Position numbers and translations under genes: made by a program. A model generated the notes under the pieces. The model did no database searches, had not been told where the DNA came from, and saw only the letters and a list, made by a program, of their open reading frames with translations. Below are positions 53,812 through 64,000 of a stretch of DNA of 64,000 nucleotides, piece after piece. Position 1 is the first letter of the stretch. Every line of letters begins with the position of its first letter. This DNA comes from Pezizomycotina sp. ARF18 (lineage: Eukaryota > Ascomycota), in the NCBI GenBank assembly GCA_002224055.1, contig AZLU01000056.1, positions 62,001 through 126,000 on the forward strand. Direction: 5' to 3'.

Positions 53812-56231
53812 CATTAGTTTAATGAACCGGTAGCTTAATAAATCGCTGTTTAATATTTAATTTTAAAAGTTTAAGTGCGAAGATCTCGTCGAGTTGTTCC
53901 TCGTCTATACCACCAACTGAAACCCCCTTACAACCTAGTATTTGTTACTAGTTCTTGGTATACGTGTCTTACAAAATCAGCCAACGCGTCTATTTGCCAG
54001 GCTGAGATGAACATAGACTATTGCGTTCAGACGCCTCGGCTGCTGCTATGTAACAACACACTTGAGATAACAAAATCCGGATTCAGAGTGTTTTGGTCGC
54101 CAAAAATGAAGATAGTTTTGCTATTTGTCCAACCTCGTGAGCGAAAACGACTTGGTATTTTAGGACTTTTGCAGTGAACAACTGTGAAAAGATGAAGTAG
54201 GCTTTTTTGTGAGCCAATGCATTGCTCGAATGGTCATCGTAACCGCTGCCGTTAAATTTGAAACAAGTCATCACATTTTCGCCGCCATCTATCCTCAATA
54301 TATCGACAATATGTTGACAAAAACAGCAAAACCTCTGGTTTCAGGGAATGCTAACTAAAGAAGATCGAAACTCGCGGGACGAAAGACTGATAGATTTTGA
54401 ATTAAGACACGAAAAACTTACCATCACGACATTCTTGAGGGTGATGAAAGAGCTTGGAAGACTGCTTGTTAAGTTTCGCGTGCTTATTTAACTCGTTCAT
54501 TGTAAAACTCATGTGATACTTTATTCTGTATTCCAAGTACTTATGGTTTATGATGGGAGCTGAACCACGCCGCGACTTGGAGTATTTCCGGGACACCGCC
54601 ACTAGAATCACTGCAACGTCAGACTCCATAACTATATCCTTTGCAACAGACAACTTTGCCACGTTAACGTTCCATCTGTTCCGCATTGTTTGGAAACGAC
54701 CATAGGATTATCCTAGCCCCTGAGGCCGACTACGTTGAAGGAGGAAGCAAACAACAATATACTTGTAACCCAGTGATTAGTATAAGAATCTTACCTAGAA
54801 CCTCGTCTCATGGTATTTCGTCTGCCTCCATGTTTTCTCAGATCTTACCAATGTTTAAGATACGTATTCTCACTCGAAAGGCTCGCCGCCATCTAGAACG
54901 AATCCCAATGGAGAGCCATTTGCCAACCTCGAGAGAACGGTGGGGATTTCCATTGGCCTAAATAGTTTATCCCTGAAGCAACGGATCTAGAACTGTTGGA
55001 ATATCCAGAAAACGTGGAAAGCGTTATAGGGTACATAAAACGCGCAGGGCTGCTCCTAAGGGTCTTAACTAGGTGGCGAACGTGAAAACGCCTGAATTAG
55101 CGAGCGGGAAATGGCGGTGGATTAATCAAATTTTTATTCAAGGGCTACTAGAAGTAAACACTGTGCATGCATGCTGTTGTCTTTTCCCCTTTACCTTCCT
55201 CTTCTCCTTCTTGCACGAAGGCTGGGGAATTGCTATAGTTTTGCTTGCCGCCGATGGTTTTCAGCGCATCCAATCACAAGCGCGCTGTAACCGCACAGCG
55301 GCCGAATTAGGAAATTATTTCGCGTCTAACTTCTACACGCTCCTTTTCCATAGGAGGGATGGATTTTTGTACACGTGCTTTCTAGAATAGATTGTGCTTT
55401 CAAGTAGGCTGTCGATGACTGAGATAGGGGCATATCGAGAAGCGAGAGCCTTGCCTCGGCCTCGTGGGCTCGCTAAGCGATATGAAGCGGCGCTCGAGAA
55501 TTCTTAGAAGTTCTTCAAGCCTTTTGAACGGTCTTCGGATCACACAAGATCGCGCGATACTGGCTGCCAGATTTGGAATTAATATGACTTGAGACTTCTC
55601 CTGGTATGGATGGTATTCTGTCGTGTAGCCGTATGTACGGCATCAAATAGCTCTTTTGCCCTCTATATTATACATATCAAAGTATTGTAAGTCTCGTGCA
55701 ACGTTTGTTGTTCTCTCTTCGTGAAATTTTGAAAGGGTACTCTCAAATACGTGTACAGATTACAAGTCCGCAAAGCTACATAGTCCGCGCCTCAGCGCTC
55801 ATGAAAATGAGGATATATAGGGTTGTCTAGATCCTGCAGCAGAAAAGTGAAATTCTTCTATTGATTCGCGCTAATAATGATTTGCCATGGTGTTGTGGAT
55901 CGGACAGAACGGAACGCCACCAACAGTCACCCGAACCGCCGGGAGACTAACGCCTTCTGTGGATTTTCCGTATATCGTGTCCCCGCTCAAAGTTGGGCCA
56001 CGAACCAGAAAACTTCACTCTAGGGCCCCAACTTCAGTGAATAAAGGAGATGCGCAAGAGGCTAGCAACTAATGGGTCTTTGCGCTCCTTATTTTAATGG
56101 GTTCGTATCCGGATTTCTATCCTTTTCTTACTAGCCAAAGAATCAAGTTTTGATTGCCTTCTCTTCCAGCTTTTATTATCATCATACTGTAAAAGTCTCC
56201 AGAAAACGGCCTTCTCAACTACTCAGCAGAA
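53812..56231. other. AT-rich gene-free spacer within the array
   Basis: About 2.4 kb. Open stretches at 53875-54177, 54402-54686, 55073-55390 and 55887-56072 show no cysteine module, helix or other feature and are not called. Confidence 0.5.
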
Positions 56232-57266
56232 ATGAAAGCATCATTGCCCAAGACTTACTGGCTTCTGCCATTCTTTCGACTCCTCATATTGCTCCTGGCC
56301 CTTGATTCGCTCACAGCACCTCAATGCCATGCGGCAGCTGTACCACAGATCAACAGACTGGATGCAAATCCGCAGCAAGTAGATAGTTGCATCGACAATC
56401 ACGCCAGCTTCTGCCTTAGAAACTGCAGCCTCAGGATTTGCGTCTACTACAAACAGCTCAAGCCTTCCTCGTTCTGTGGGAGAAGGTTTTGCAGCATGCC
56501 AAAATGTGTGCTCTGAGACCCAAAGGCGCATGAGTTCCTTTGTATGCACCCTTCGACATGCGATGCGAACTTTCTCGCAGATGTGACTTGGTGCGGATCA
56601 TGCATCCAGCAAAATTCCGAGCTCGCTAAGCTTATCGACCAAAAAGAGACAGAAGAGTATGCGGCTTATTGTCAAGGTAAAGACATATTCCGTGACTTTA
56701 AATACTAATACAAGTATGATATATATTAGATCGTAATACTTCAGCGACTTCTTTTGCTAACTTACATGTCGCAGATACCGAGAAGCAAAACGGTGGTGAA
56801 ATTGCCATGCCACTGACCCTTATCCTCCTCGGCGCGGTTTTTATCATCCTGTCAATATTTTTCATACATTGGAGATGGCGGTTGCGCCTGCAAGCGCCGG
56901 TCGAGCAGGTGCCGACTTTCTCGGATTTCTTCGAATATTCCAAAGCCGATAGATTATCCATGGGACACGTTAGCCCAGTAGAAATAAGTCCGCCTCCTTG
57001 CACGTATAAGGCCGAGTGGCGCTTCGACACGTGGAAGTCTGAGCTCCCTGGCCTGATGGATTTTCCCCCCGAGTTTGAACGCCATCAAAGAAAATATTGA
57101 AGTGTATCCGAACGCGCTTGAATTAATTTGCGGAATGTGGCGATATAGAATCAATTTGTCCTTAGAACAAGTTTATAGAGTAGGCGTGGCGTGTGCGTGC
57201 CTTCGTATTTTTTTCGATGTTTATAATTTTTGTCAATCCTTTCGCTTTAACTTCAGGACATCATAA
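56232..57266 (+). CDS. Cysteine-module single-pass membrane protein, array member 2
   Basis: ATG 56232 starts a signal peptide (LLPFFRLLILLLALDSLTAP, QCHAAAVPQ). After a shift a Thr/Ser linker leads to the module GFAACQNVCSETQRRMSSFV-C, then ACDANFLADV-like sequence (TCDANFLADVTWCGSCIQQN) and ETEEYAAYCQ. A phase-1 intron (56677-56774) splits the next codon, G|AT. Exon 2 begins DTEKQNGGEIAM, then the helix PLTLILLGAVFIILSIFFIH and stop-transfer WRWRLR. The tail contains RFDTWKSELPGLMDFP. One frame stops at 57100; with one base changed in the C run at 57065-57070 it continues PSLNAIKENIEVYPNALELI in line with member 3, so 57266 is given as the outer limit. Closest relative in the window: member 3. 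Confidence 0.65.
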
Positions 57267-57645
57267 TAATTTTAATTTCGTTGCCGCCCTTAGTATTCTG
57301 GTTAGCCAATGATAAGCCCGCTAGAACCGTTCGTGACGAATTTGGAAATGGTAATACGCGTCTAGATCGATTTGGCATGCTCCTGACCCCGAACAGAAAT
57401 ATATTTAATTAAATAAGACAGCTATAGATCCATGTGGAACATATTGTATCTAGATATCCATGAGTAAAAAAGTAGACATCACGGTTAAGGACAATAGCAA
57501 GCGATATGAACGAGCGCTATCATAATTTCCCAAGAGTTCTTTAGACTTTCTAAACCACAGCCTTCCGCCTACCAAAGTTGTTTCCCACTTTTATACGATA
57601 CTGGAGTGCAAACTATATATAGCATCGGTTATAGCGTTTTTTACG
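57267..57645. other. Short AT-rich spacer
   Basis: Between array member 2 and the degraded copy; no coding content. Confidence 0.5.
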
Positions 57646-57879
57646 TTGGATCAGGATATAAACAGCATCTATAGAGCAACATGGGAAAGTTCTAGCGAGG
57701 TTCGCTCTTCAGCGTTGGTAGATCCAGCGGATAACCTCGACTGTCAAAACATGTGCACATTCTTCAAAAGTCACGAGGCTGCGCTTACCAGCTTTGGATA
57801 CGTAGAAGGCTGTGTATATACAGGTGCATATTCCGCAGCTGAAAAAGTTAACTGCTCATTTATACCTTCATGCCAATAA
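57646..57879 (+). pseudogene. Degraded array member with an isolated cysteine module
   Basis: An open stretch without ATG reads LDCQNMCTFFKSHEAALTSF, GYVEGCVYTGAYSAAEKVNC. This has the C-x3-C, a middle cysteine and a later cysteine at the spacing of the other members, but no C-x2-C pair, signal peptide, helix or tail was found nearby, and stops follow at once. I read it as a remnant copy of the array family. A distant exon of a larger gene cannot be excluded. Confidence 0.4.
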
Positions 57880-58212
57880 GACTTATCAATCGTGTCATGA
57901 AAAAATACGACGGAAACGCCACTGCAGCAGCTAGTAGATTGATTAGCCGCCCCTGCAGAGACATTGGATATCGTGTCACCACTGAAGAGAACCGGGAAAT
58001 GAACGCATCGAAAACGTGTTGTTGGTAAACAGGTAGAGCATGCGAGGCTAGCGCTCTAAACGGGTTGATAAATCTATTTGATCAGTGCATTGTCCCGGTT
58101 TTACTTAGATAAATCTCACTGATGGAGTGTTTCTCCCTTGAGGGCTCCTTTATGGTATTTGCTGTATATATTTACGGTCTCTCAAACACCCTTGGAGAAT
58201 TGTCCATTGAAA
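57880..58212. other. Spacer upstream of array member 3
   Basis: Stops occur in all frames near 57900-58030; no gene is called. Confidence 0.45.
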
Positions 58213-59421
58213 ATGGAGTCGCTCTTCGCTGGTCGTCTGAATCTTTCTCTTTCCTGTATCAGCCTTCTCTCGTCCTTTTTATACTCGAGTTATTTTCAAT
58301 ACAATGCCAGGCGGCAGTCATTTCAGCAGGGCAGATCAGACCACGCATTATTGTATCTGCTTCATCGACCAGGACACGACAGTCCACATCACTATCGCCA
58401 CAATGGTTCGGTACGGTGCTCCCAACAATGGCACCGCCACAGGCTCCTACGATGATGTCTATGGTTACAACTGGGGCAGAAGAACTATTGGCGTCACAAT
58501 GGTTCGGAACCGTGCTTCTAACAATGTCGGTTCCACCGCCTGCTATTATGACTGCTGAAGGAACAGTAACATCCCAGCTGGGTACCGAGACCGCCGCCGC
58601 GGACACAGATGCTTCTAGTATTACAAAGGTCGCCTCTGCTACACGAACGCTTGATTCTTCCATAGCAACAACCCAATCTACACCGACGACTTCCCCTAGT
58701 CTCAACTCTGTAGGACCTGGCCCATCTTGTGAAGATAATTGCGCGAGAGCACAACAACATATCCAGTTCATTGGCATGAAAAATTCGTTGTGTAACAACA
58801 ATTTCTTGGGAGATGTTTCTGGATGCGAATCATGTATCAAGCAGAATCTGGATTTGACCTCTTTGTTTGATTTTCAGAGGCTGAAGGAGTACGGCACATT
58901 CTGTAAAGGTATTGATACATACTCTCCAACGCCATTGTTCATCTAATTCCTTTAAACGCCGTTTTATAGATAGGTTTGTAGGTGTCAACTCTTCTAACTT
59001 TTAGCAGATCCGACGAAATACAGAGCAAAAAAATAGGTATCCCCGTCGGGCTCAGTTTATTAGGCACTTTATTTACCGGCATTTCGATATTTCTCCTGTA
59101 CAAAAACGCCGACAGCGTTGGCAAACATTCAAAGAGAAAGTACCACGTTTCGCGGAGGTCTTTAAATATCCAAATATCATTATTGACAGAAAGTCAATCG
59201 CCAACACCAAGCCGATCGAACCGGAAGCACTTGCAGACTCGCCCGGTCCTGAGCTGATTTTCGATACGTGGAGGTCCGAGCTGCCAGGGTGCACGAATTT
59301 CCCTTCAGAATTAAGCGCCGTGAAAGATCCAGTAGAACTGGAGGCGAACAATCACAAGGTATTCGAACTTGAAGGTGACACGCCCATTTGCACCTGCAAT
59401 AAGGGTAGAGTTTTGTTATGA
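58213..59421 (+). CDS. Cysteine-module single-pass membrane protein, array member 3
   Basis: The likely start is ATG 58213 (MESLFAGRLNLSLS), followed after a shift by a hydrophobic core LVLFILELFSIQCQAAV that resembles member 2 around the QC[QH]A cut site; an in-frame ATG at 58122 is the alternative. A Thr/Ser stalk with an internal duplication follows (QWFGTVLPTMAPP and QWFGTVLLTMSVPP). The module is GPSCEDNCARAQQHIQFIG, LCNNNFLGDVSGCESCIKQN and LKEYGTFCK. A phase-1 intron (58909-59007) splits G|AT. Exon 2: DPTKYRAKK, helix IGIPVGLSLLGTLFTGISIF, then the tail with IFDTWRSELPGCTNFPSELS and KVFELEGDTPICTC, ending at TGA 59419-59421. Single-base breaks near 58260, 59033 and 59205. Confidence 0.7.
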
Positions 59422-60308
59422 CACTAGGCCGACTAAGTTTGGGATGGCTAGACGTCAGCTCTAAAATCATTGCATTCTTGTCATTTACATTTTCATTTCT
59501 TCTACATAGATTAGACGCTTGTAGAGTAGATTTTATGGTTCCTTTAGCGTCTGCATTGTAGCTTTGTTTGGGTTTAAGTCGTTCAATATAATAATGTACG
59601 ATCTAAAGGGAAATAAGCACATGGAAGATGGAGAAAAACGCGTCGACAGGAAATATATAAATGCGAGTAATTGGAACGAATGACTGAACAAATTGGCCTT
59701 CCTTTCATCCGCACCAGAAAACGCAGAATTCGTCTTTCAGATTTCAAGTTGTGAATTTCGAATTTCTCGGGGTTTGTGTTCTAAGCGCCGTGACAGAGCT
59801 TGCCACAGGCTTGTCCACTGCCGAACGCCACCAACTTTTGTTTTGCAGATCTGCGTAGATGCTCCTGCAAAACAAATTAATCAAGCTAATAAAATCACTA
59901 TCTGGAAAAAATAGAAGCTAATAATACCGCAAGGCTGGCGATTTCGAAGGCGCGTCTCCTTCCAAAGATATATAAATGACCCTATGTTCGCGAACATTGC
60001 TTCGAGAAGCATAGGATTCCTTTTATTTATTTATTTTTTTCTAGGAGATCTTCATGGCAACTAAGATATTGTTCTCAACATGCGACAGGATGCATCCTAG
60101 TGCAGTTTTAAAGCTACGAATTCCTTACTTTTAGATATTTTCAATCAAGAACAAACTTCAGTTGGTTGCTTGGGGTTCCTTTCGCAACTCCTCCGTCCTC
60201 TCTTCTAGCGACGCGCCTTCATTGTCCTTCCGATTCGGATTTTCAAATCTTGATAGTACCAACATTTACAAAACCACATTTACCGTTTAATGCTTCCCAA
60301 TTTATGCC
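59422..60308. other. AT-rich spacer between array members 3 and 4
   Basis: A TTTA run lies near 60022-60041. An open stretch at 59693-59914 has no recognisable content. Confidence 0.5.
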
Positions 60309-61211
60309 TTGAGAGTTCACTGTACTCACGAAGTAGGGGGACACGACTGTGTAACCGAATATTTTACCTCGTTTGACCCAAATTCTATCTCCTTCAACAT
60401 TTTTAATGCTCTGCAAAACCCCTTAGCATTCATACTACAATGGCGGATCTTAGGGGAAATGGACTATCCGAGTGGCACCTCAATTCAACCACTCCTACAA
60501 CAATGGGACTTCCCACATAACAGCAGTTTCTTCAGCAACGTCAAATGTCTTGTCAATAAACTTACCCTCGGAGACGACACCTTCACCAATACCAACATTC
60601 AACCCTCCGAATCTTCTACTTCATCCTTTCTAAACTGCGAATACAGCTGTAGAACGGGTGGACTGTGGTCCACCATCGAGGGTGGTTCGGACTCAGGAAT
60701 GTGTAAAAGCTTTTTAAGAAACCCGCAGCTTACGATTTGTAATTCCTGCATAAACCAATATAACTACACTGGCGGCGGCTTCGACAAAATCCGGCGCGTT
60801 GAGTCTTTCTGTCAAGACTGGGAAAACAGTATTCCTTCAGATAGCAGTCTCAAGAGAACGCTCGCAATAGATATAGGTCTTCCGTTCGGTTTTCTTACGC
60901 TTGTAAGTTTGGGAGCTTATGCATATTGGCTGGTGAAAAACTATAAATTCAGATTGCCGTGGGTGAAGATGCGATTAACGGATCCACCAGAGCCGCCTCC
61001 GATACCGGTATGGGGAGTAGTAGGAGTGACCAAGTATCCAAAAGAGTTAGATAGTGTGCGTAGTCCGCGCGAAATGGAGGGCAACAGCCCATTAGCTCAG
61101 GAACTGGAAGCTCAAGGGTCAATTAGTAAATTTTTCCGCTATAGTCTTTGGAGAAGAACCGTTCATGAGCTCGAAGGAGATTCGCCGCGGACCCAGGGTG
61201 ATGATCCGTAA
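60309..61211 (+). CDS. Cysteine-module single-pass membrane protein, array member 4 (intronless)
   Basis: One uninterrupted frame of 300 codons. It opens at a TTG, so the true start, and any signal peptide, is unresolved; a frame change or an upstream exon may supply it. The module reads SSFLNCEYSCRTGGLWSTIE, GMCKSFLRNPQLTICNSCIN, VESFCQDW. The C-x3-C, C, C-x2-C and FCQ-D landmarks match the family. Here FCQD is continuous, so the phase-1 intron of members 1-3 is absent. The helix is IGLPFGFLTLVSLGAYAYWL with VKNYKFR after it. The tail has PREMEGNSPLAQELE and TVHELEGDSPRTQGDDP at the stop, giving one exact ELEGD and one close variant. No breaks are seen after the module, unlike its neighbours. 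Confidence 0.7.
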   Translation: MRVHCTHEVGGHDCVTEYFTSFDPNSISFNIFNALQNPLAFILQWRILGEMDYPSGTSIQPLLQQWDFPHNSSFFSNVKCLVNKLTLGDDTFTNTNIQPSESSTSSFLNCEYSCRTGGLWSTIEGGSDSGMCKSFLRNPQLTICNSCINQYNYTGGGFDKIRRVESFCQDWENSIPSDSSLKRTLAIDIGLPFGFLTLVSLGAYAYWLVKNYKFRLPWVKMRLTDPPEPPPIPVWGVVGVTKYPKELDSVRSPREMEGNSPLAQELEAQGSISKFFRYSLWRRTVHELEGDSPRTQGDDP

Positions 61212-62026
61212 TATATATTTTTCATTCTCTCTTCTTCACTATGTAATTGTACTTTATTAACATTCTTGTAATTTGCGATGTATAATATCACAATCTACAC
61301 AATACCAGTAGCTAAGTGCTCGATAGGTAAGCGTAACCTTTAGTTTTGGGCTTTTTCCTCTTCAAAGTATTTCAAAAGTTTTCTGATAAGCTATCAGCTT
61401 TTGCTAAATTATGAGAGTAATTTTGAAAAACGGGACATTCTGTGTTCAACCACCTGAATGTTTAAGCGTGTCAGAATCCACATCACCTTAGATTGTCTTA
61501 TTTGAGAGCGCTTGCTCTGCATATAGTTCTTCTAGCTTGGATATATCCATGATGATTCAGAATAAAATATTAGTACCGAGTCTCCCGCTCTATATATCCC
61601 ATATATATAGCAAATTTACGAGAATACGTATGAAATTCTAAATAATTGCCTACGTTTTATACATATACGAAGAGAAGAAGCCGAAGCTCACTGACTGGTC
61701 AACTGGATCAAGATCGCAAGCGGCGGATAATTAGGGCGTGTTATAAGGGTTCGAATAACACGGATAACGGACAAAATATTTCCCGCTCGTGTGCGGTGAA
61801 ATATGGGCGGCAGAAAAAAAAAGTTTCAAATTTTTCAACTTGAAAATTTCACAAAGATTCGATAACAAACTCGACGGCGCAACCGCTTTCGCACCTCGAC
61901 AACTCCGCTCAAGGCCAGTCTGTATCATCGATGACAGTCTAATCAATCGAGGCGACTATAAACCTTCATTTCGGCGCCTCAATCACCGTCAGATTCAATC
62001 CGTTGCTCCGACTAACAAGGTGAAAA
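61212..62026. other. Right-edge spacer and Nop14 leader
   Basis: AT-rich to about 61640, then less so towards the Nop14 start. No gene is supported; the short open stretches there look like Nop14 leader sequence. Confidence 0.5.
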
Positions 62027-64000
62027 ATGGCGGGCGGCGGTTCTCAGCTCAAGAAGCTCAAAGCTTCCTTGAAGGCGGCAGGCGTGATCGGGCAGCCTCA
62101 GCTATCGAAGAAGGCGAAGAAGCGCCAGCAGGGTCAACGTTCCGCTAGCAATTCCCGTCTCGATAGGGAGGCGGCGCTGGAAAGCATTAGGGCCGAGTTC
62201 AACCGTTCGACGTGAAGAAGACGAGGCAGAAGTACGACATTTCCGGCCGCGGGAAATCAAGGAGCGCAGGGGAATCCGGCGTTGAGCAAGCAGGTTGGAG
62301 AGGAGAATGTATGTGTCTACTCGTCGCTGTCTTTAATAGGTCGTACTGGCTGGAGTTGAGCGACAATCGCTGACTTTTTGGGCGCAGAGGAAAAATACGT
62401 TGCTGGTAGAAATGAAGAAGCGGAACAGGGCCGGCGAAATCATCGACAGACGGTTCGGAGAGAACGACCCAACCATGGACCCGAGCAGAAGATGCTAGAA
62501 CGTTTCACCCGAGAAAGGCAGAAGCAAGCAAGGAAGGCGGACATCTTCAATCTCGAGGACGACGATGTTCTGACACACTACGGCCAGTCACTCGGCGCCT
62601 CTACGAACAAGTCACTGCTCGACGATTTCCAGGAGAATGATCTGGCGGTAGCAGCGATGACGACGGCGAATTCATGACTCGTCGGAAAGAAGGCCGCATC
62701 ATACCAGATATCGCCAACGGAGACGGCGAAGAAGGCGAAGATGGTAGTGACGACGAAGGACAACCAGCGCGCAAGAAGAGCAAAGCGGAGTTATGAAGGA
62801 AGTCATTCTGAAGTCTAAGTACCACAAATACGAACGGCAGAAGCAGAAGGAAGATGACGAAGATATTCGCGAGGAACTTGACGCGGAGCTGGATACTATC
62901 CGGTCGCTGCTTGGTACCACTGCCAAAGCTTCCATGAACAGGGCTGCTCCGCCGCCAGCAGCCCAGCTTGGGTCATTGGAAATGAATCCCGAGCGTCGTC
63001 AACGTATGGAAGAAGATATCGACGTTGATGCGAAATACGATGCAGCTGTGAGAGAAATGACATTCGACAAGAGGTCCAAGCCGGCGGAGAGGACGAAGTC
63101 TGCGGAGGAATTGGCCCAGGAGAAGGCCGAGCAGCTCCAGAAGCTTGAAAAAAGAGGCTGAAACGCATGCGCGGTGAAGAGGACAGCAGTGATGAAGAAT
63201 CGTCACGGGAGACAAAGGATGACTCTGGCGTAGAAGATGAGGACGAATTCGGGCTGGGGGAAGGAATCGGACTCGCAGAGGAAGAGCGCGAGTTTATTCA
63301 CGACGAGGATAGCGGCTCGGATTCAGGCTCATCGTTTGGAGATTTAGATGAAGCTCCAAAGACCAACGGCATTGGAAAGCCAAAGGTAATGGACATGGTA
63401 AAGTCGCGGTGGCGAATGGAGACGACCTTGAAACAAATCTCGACTTTGACTATGACTCTGCATCCGCGGAATCGAGAGACGATGCTGGTAACGAAGAATG
63501 GGAGAGCGCTGAAGAAGAGGGTGTCGAAGATGCAGGAGAAGATGACCTGACTCGAGAAGCGGAAACCAAGGATACAAACACGTCTTTATCTTTTACGTAT
63601 TCGTGTCCTGCATCCCACGAAGAGTTCATGAAAATCCTCAGAGATGTTAAGGCTGAAGACATCCCAATTGTCGTTCAGCGGATACGTGTACTCCATCATC
63701 CATCACTCCACCCGGATAACAAGAGCAAGCTCGAGGTAAGCCATTGAACAGTTCTAAACTCATAAGTTTCACAATATGCTGATCCTGATTCCTATAGAAA
63801 TTCGTGCCCATCCTCCTGGAACACATCCTTTGGCTCTCCGACAACACTTCGCCGATTCCTTTCCCCGCCATTGAGACACTTATCCGTCATCTACACAGTC
63901 TTTCTAAGCAGTACCCGAAAGCCTCCGCAAATGCCTTCAGGGAACACATTATCAAAATCAACGCCGAGGTATCAGACTCATTGCAGCAAAGACGGCCGAG
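62027..64000 (+). CDS. NOP14: Nucleolar protein Nop14 (SSU processome), 5' part
   Basis: Nop14 is needed for 18S rRNA maturation and 40S assembly in the nucleolus. ATG 62027 gives MAGGGSQLKKLKASLKAAGV. An intron at 62309-62387 (GTATGT ... CAG) precedes RKNTLLVEMKKRNRAGEIID, RFGENDPTMDPEQKMLERFT and RERQKQARKADIFNLEDDD, the family core. Then come LTHYGQSLGASTNKSLLDDF, an acidic stretch, VILKSKYHKYERQKQKEDDE, DIREELDAELDTIRSLL and REMTFDKRSKPAERTKSAEE. Acidic Ser/Glu runs lead to FTYSCPASHEEFMKILRDVK. A second intron at 63736-63797 is followed by KFVPILLEHILWLSDNTSPI. The gene runs past the window end. Single-base breaks near 62210, 62255, 62660, 62790, 63160 and 63400. Confidence 0.93.

Noticed and set aside
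54402-55390. Open frames in the spacer between array members 1 and 2
   Set aside because: No cysteine module, signal peptide, helix or tail motif; probably chance.
52344-61211. Array cysteine modules as CFEM or hydrophobin domains
   Set aside because: Only five or six cysteines with C-x3-C and C-x2-C spacing; CFEM and hydrophobins have eight in other patterns.

Overview
The window is nuclear DNA of a filamentous ascomycete (Pezizomycotina). The signs are short GT-AG introns of about 60-200 bases, fungus-only families (DUF7704, DUF3807, a cysteine-tailed Scm3, a GPI-anchored cysteine-rich surface protein), and conserved eukaryotic housekeeping genes in no shared orientation. I cannot place it to class. 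Many conserved genes carry single-base breaks, nearly always one base missing from a short homopolymer. I read these as sequencing or assembly errors, not loss of the genes, so many CDS entries below are spans that cross frames.

Layout. 0-12 kb: an acidic N-terminal fragment (-), a broken unidentified coding stretch (-), a DUF7704 membrane protein (+), a GPI-anchored cysteine-rich surface protein (+), protein phosphatase methylesterase Ppe1 (-) and the V-ATPase assembly factor Vma21 (-). 12-24 kb: the SNF2 remodeller Fun30/Fft3 (+), the CENP-A chaperone Scm3 (+) and a membrane-anchored cysteine-synthase-like enzyme (-). 23.8-28.4 kb: AT-rich DNA without genes, ending at an intron-bearing tRNA-Arg(CCU). 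29-47 kb: thioredoxin reductase (-), a DUF3807 protein (+), the splicing helicase Prp16 (-), ribosomal protein eL33 (-), glucose-6-phosphate dehydrogenase (+), a half Y14-type RRM joined to an unknown C-terminal protein (-), and an SUT/GPH-type sugar transporter (+). 62-64 kb: Nop14 (+), running off the end.

The unusual part is 47-61.3 kb. AT-rich spacers separate a pepsin-like membrane protein that lacks the catalytic motif from a same-strand array of four divergent single-pass proteins, plus one degraded copy. The four share an extracellular cysteine module (C-x3-C ... C ... C-x2-C ... [FY]C). In three of them a phase-1 intron lies just after the last cysteine. All four have one transmembrane helix, and their cytoplasmic tails share the short motifs ELEGD and FDTW[KR]SELPG. 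This looks like a fast-evolving family of surface or receptor-like proteins. I do not recognise it as a named family, and it is the best candidate here for an undescribed system.

How the genes relate: the housekeeping genes are independent neighbours. G6PDH (NADPH supply) and thioredoxin reductase (NADPH use) share redox metabolism. Fun30 and Scm3 are adjacent, same-strand chromatin and centromere factors. Prp16, eL33 and Nop14 serve splicing and ribosome production.
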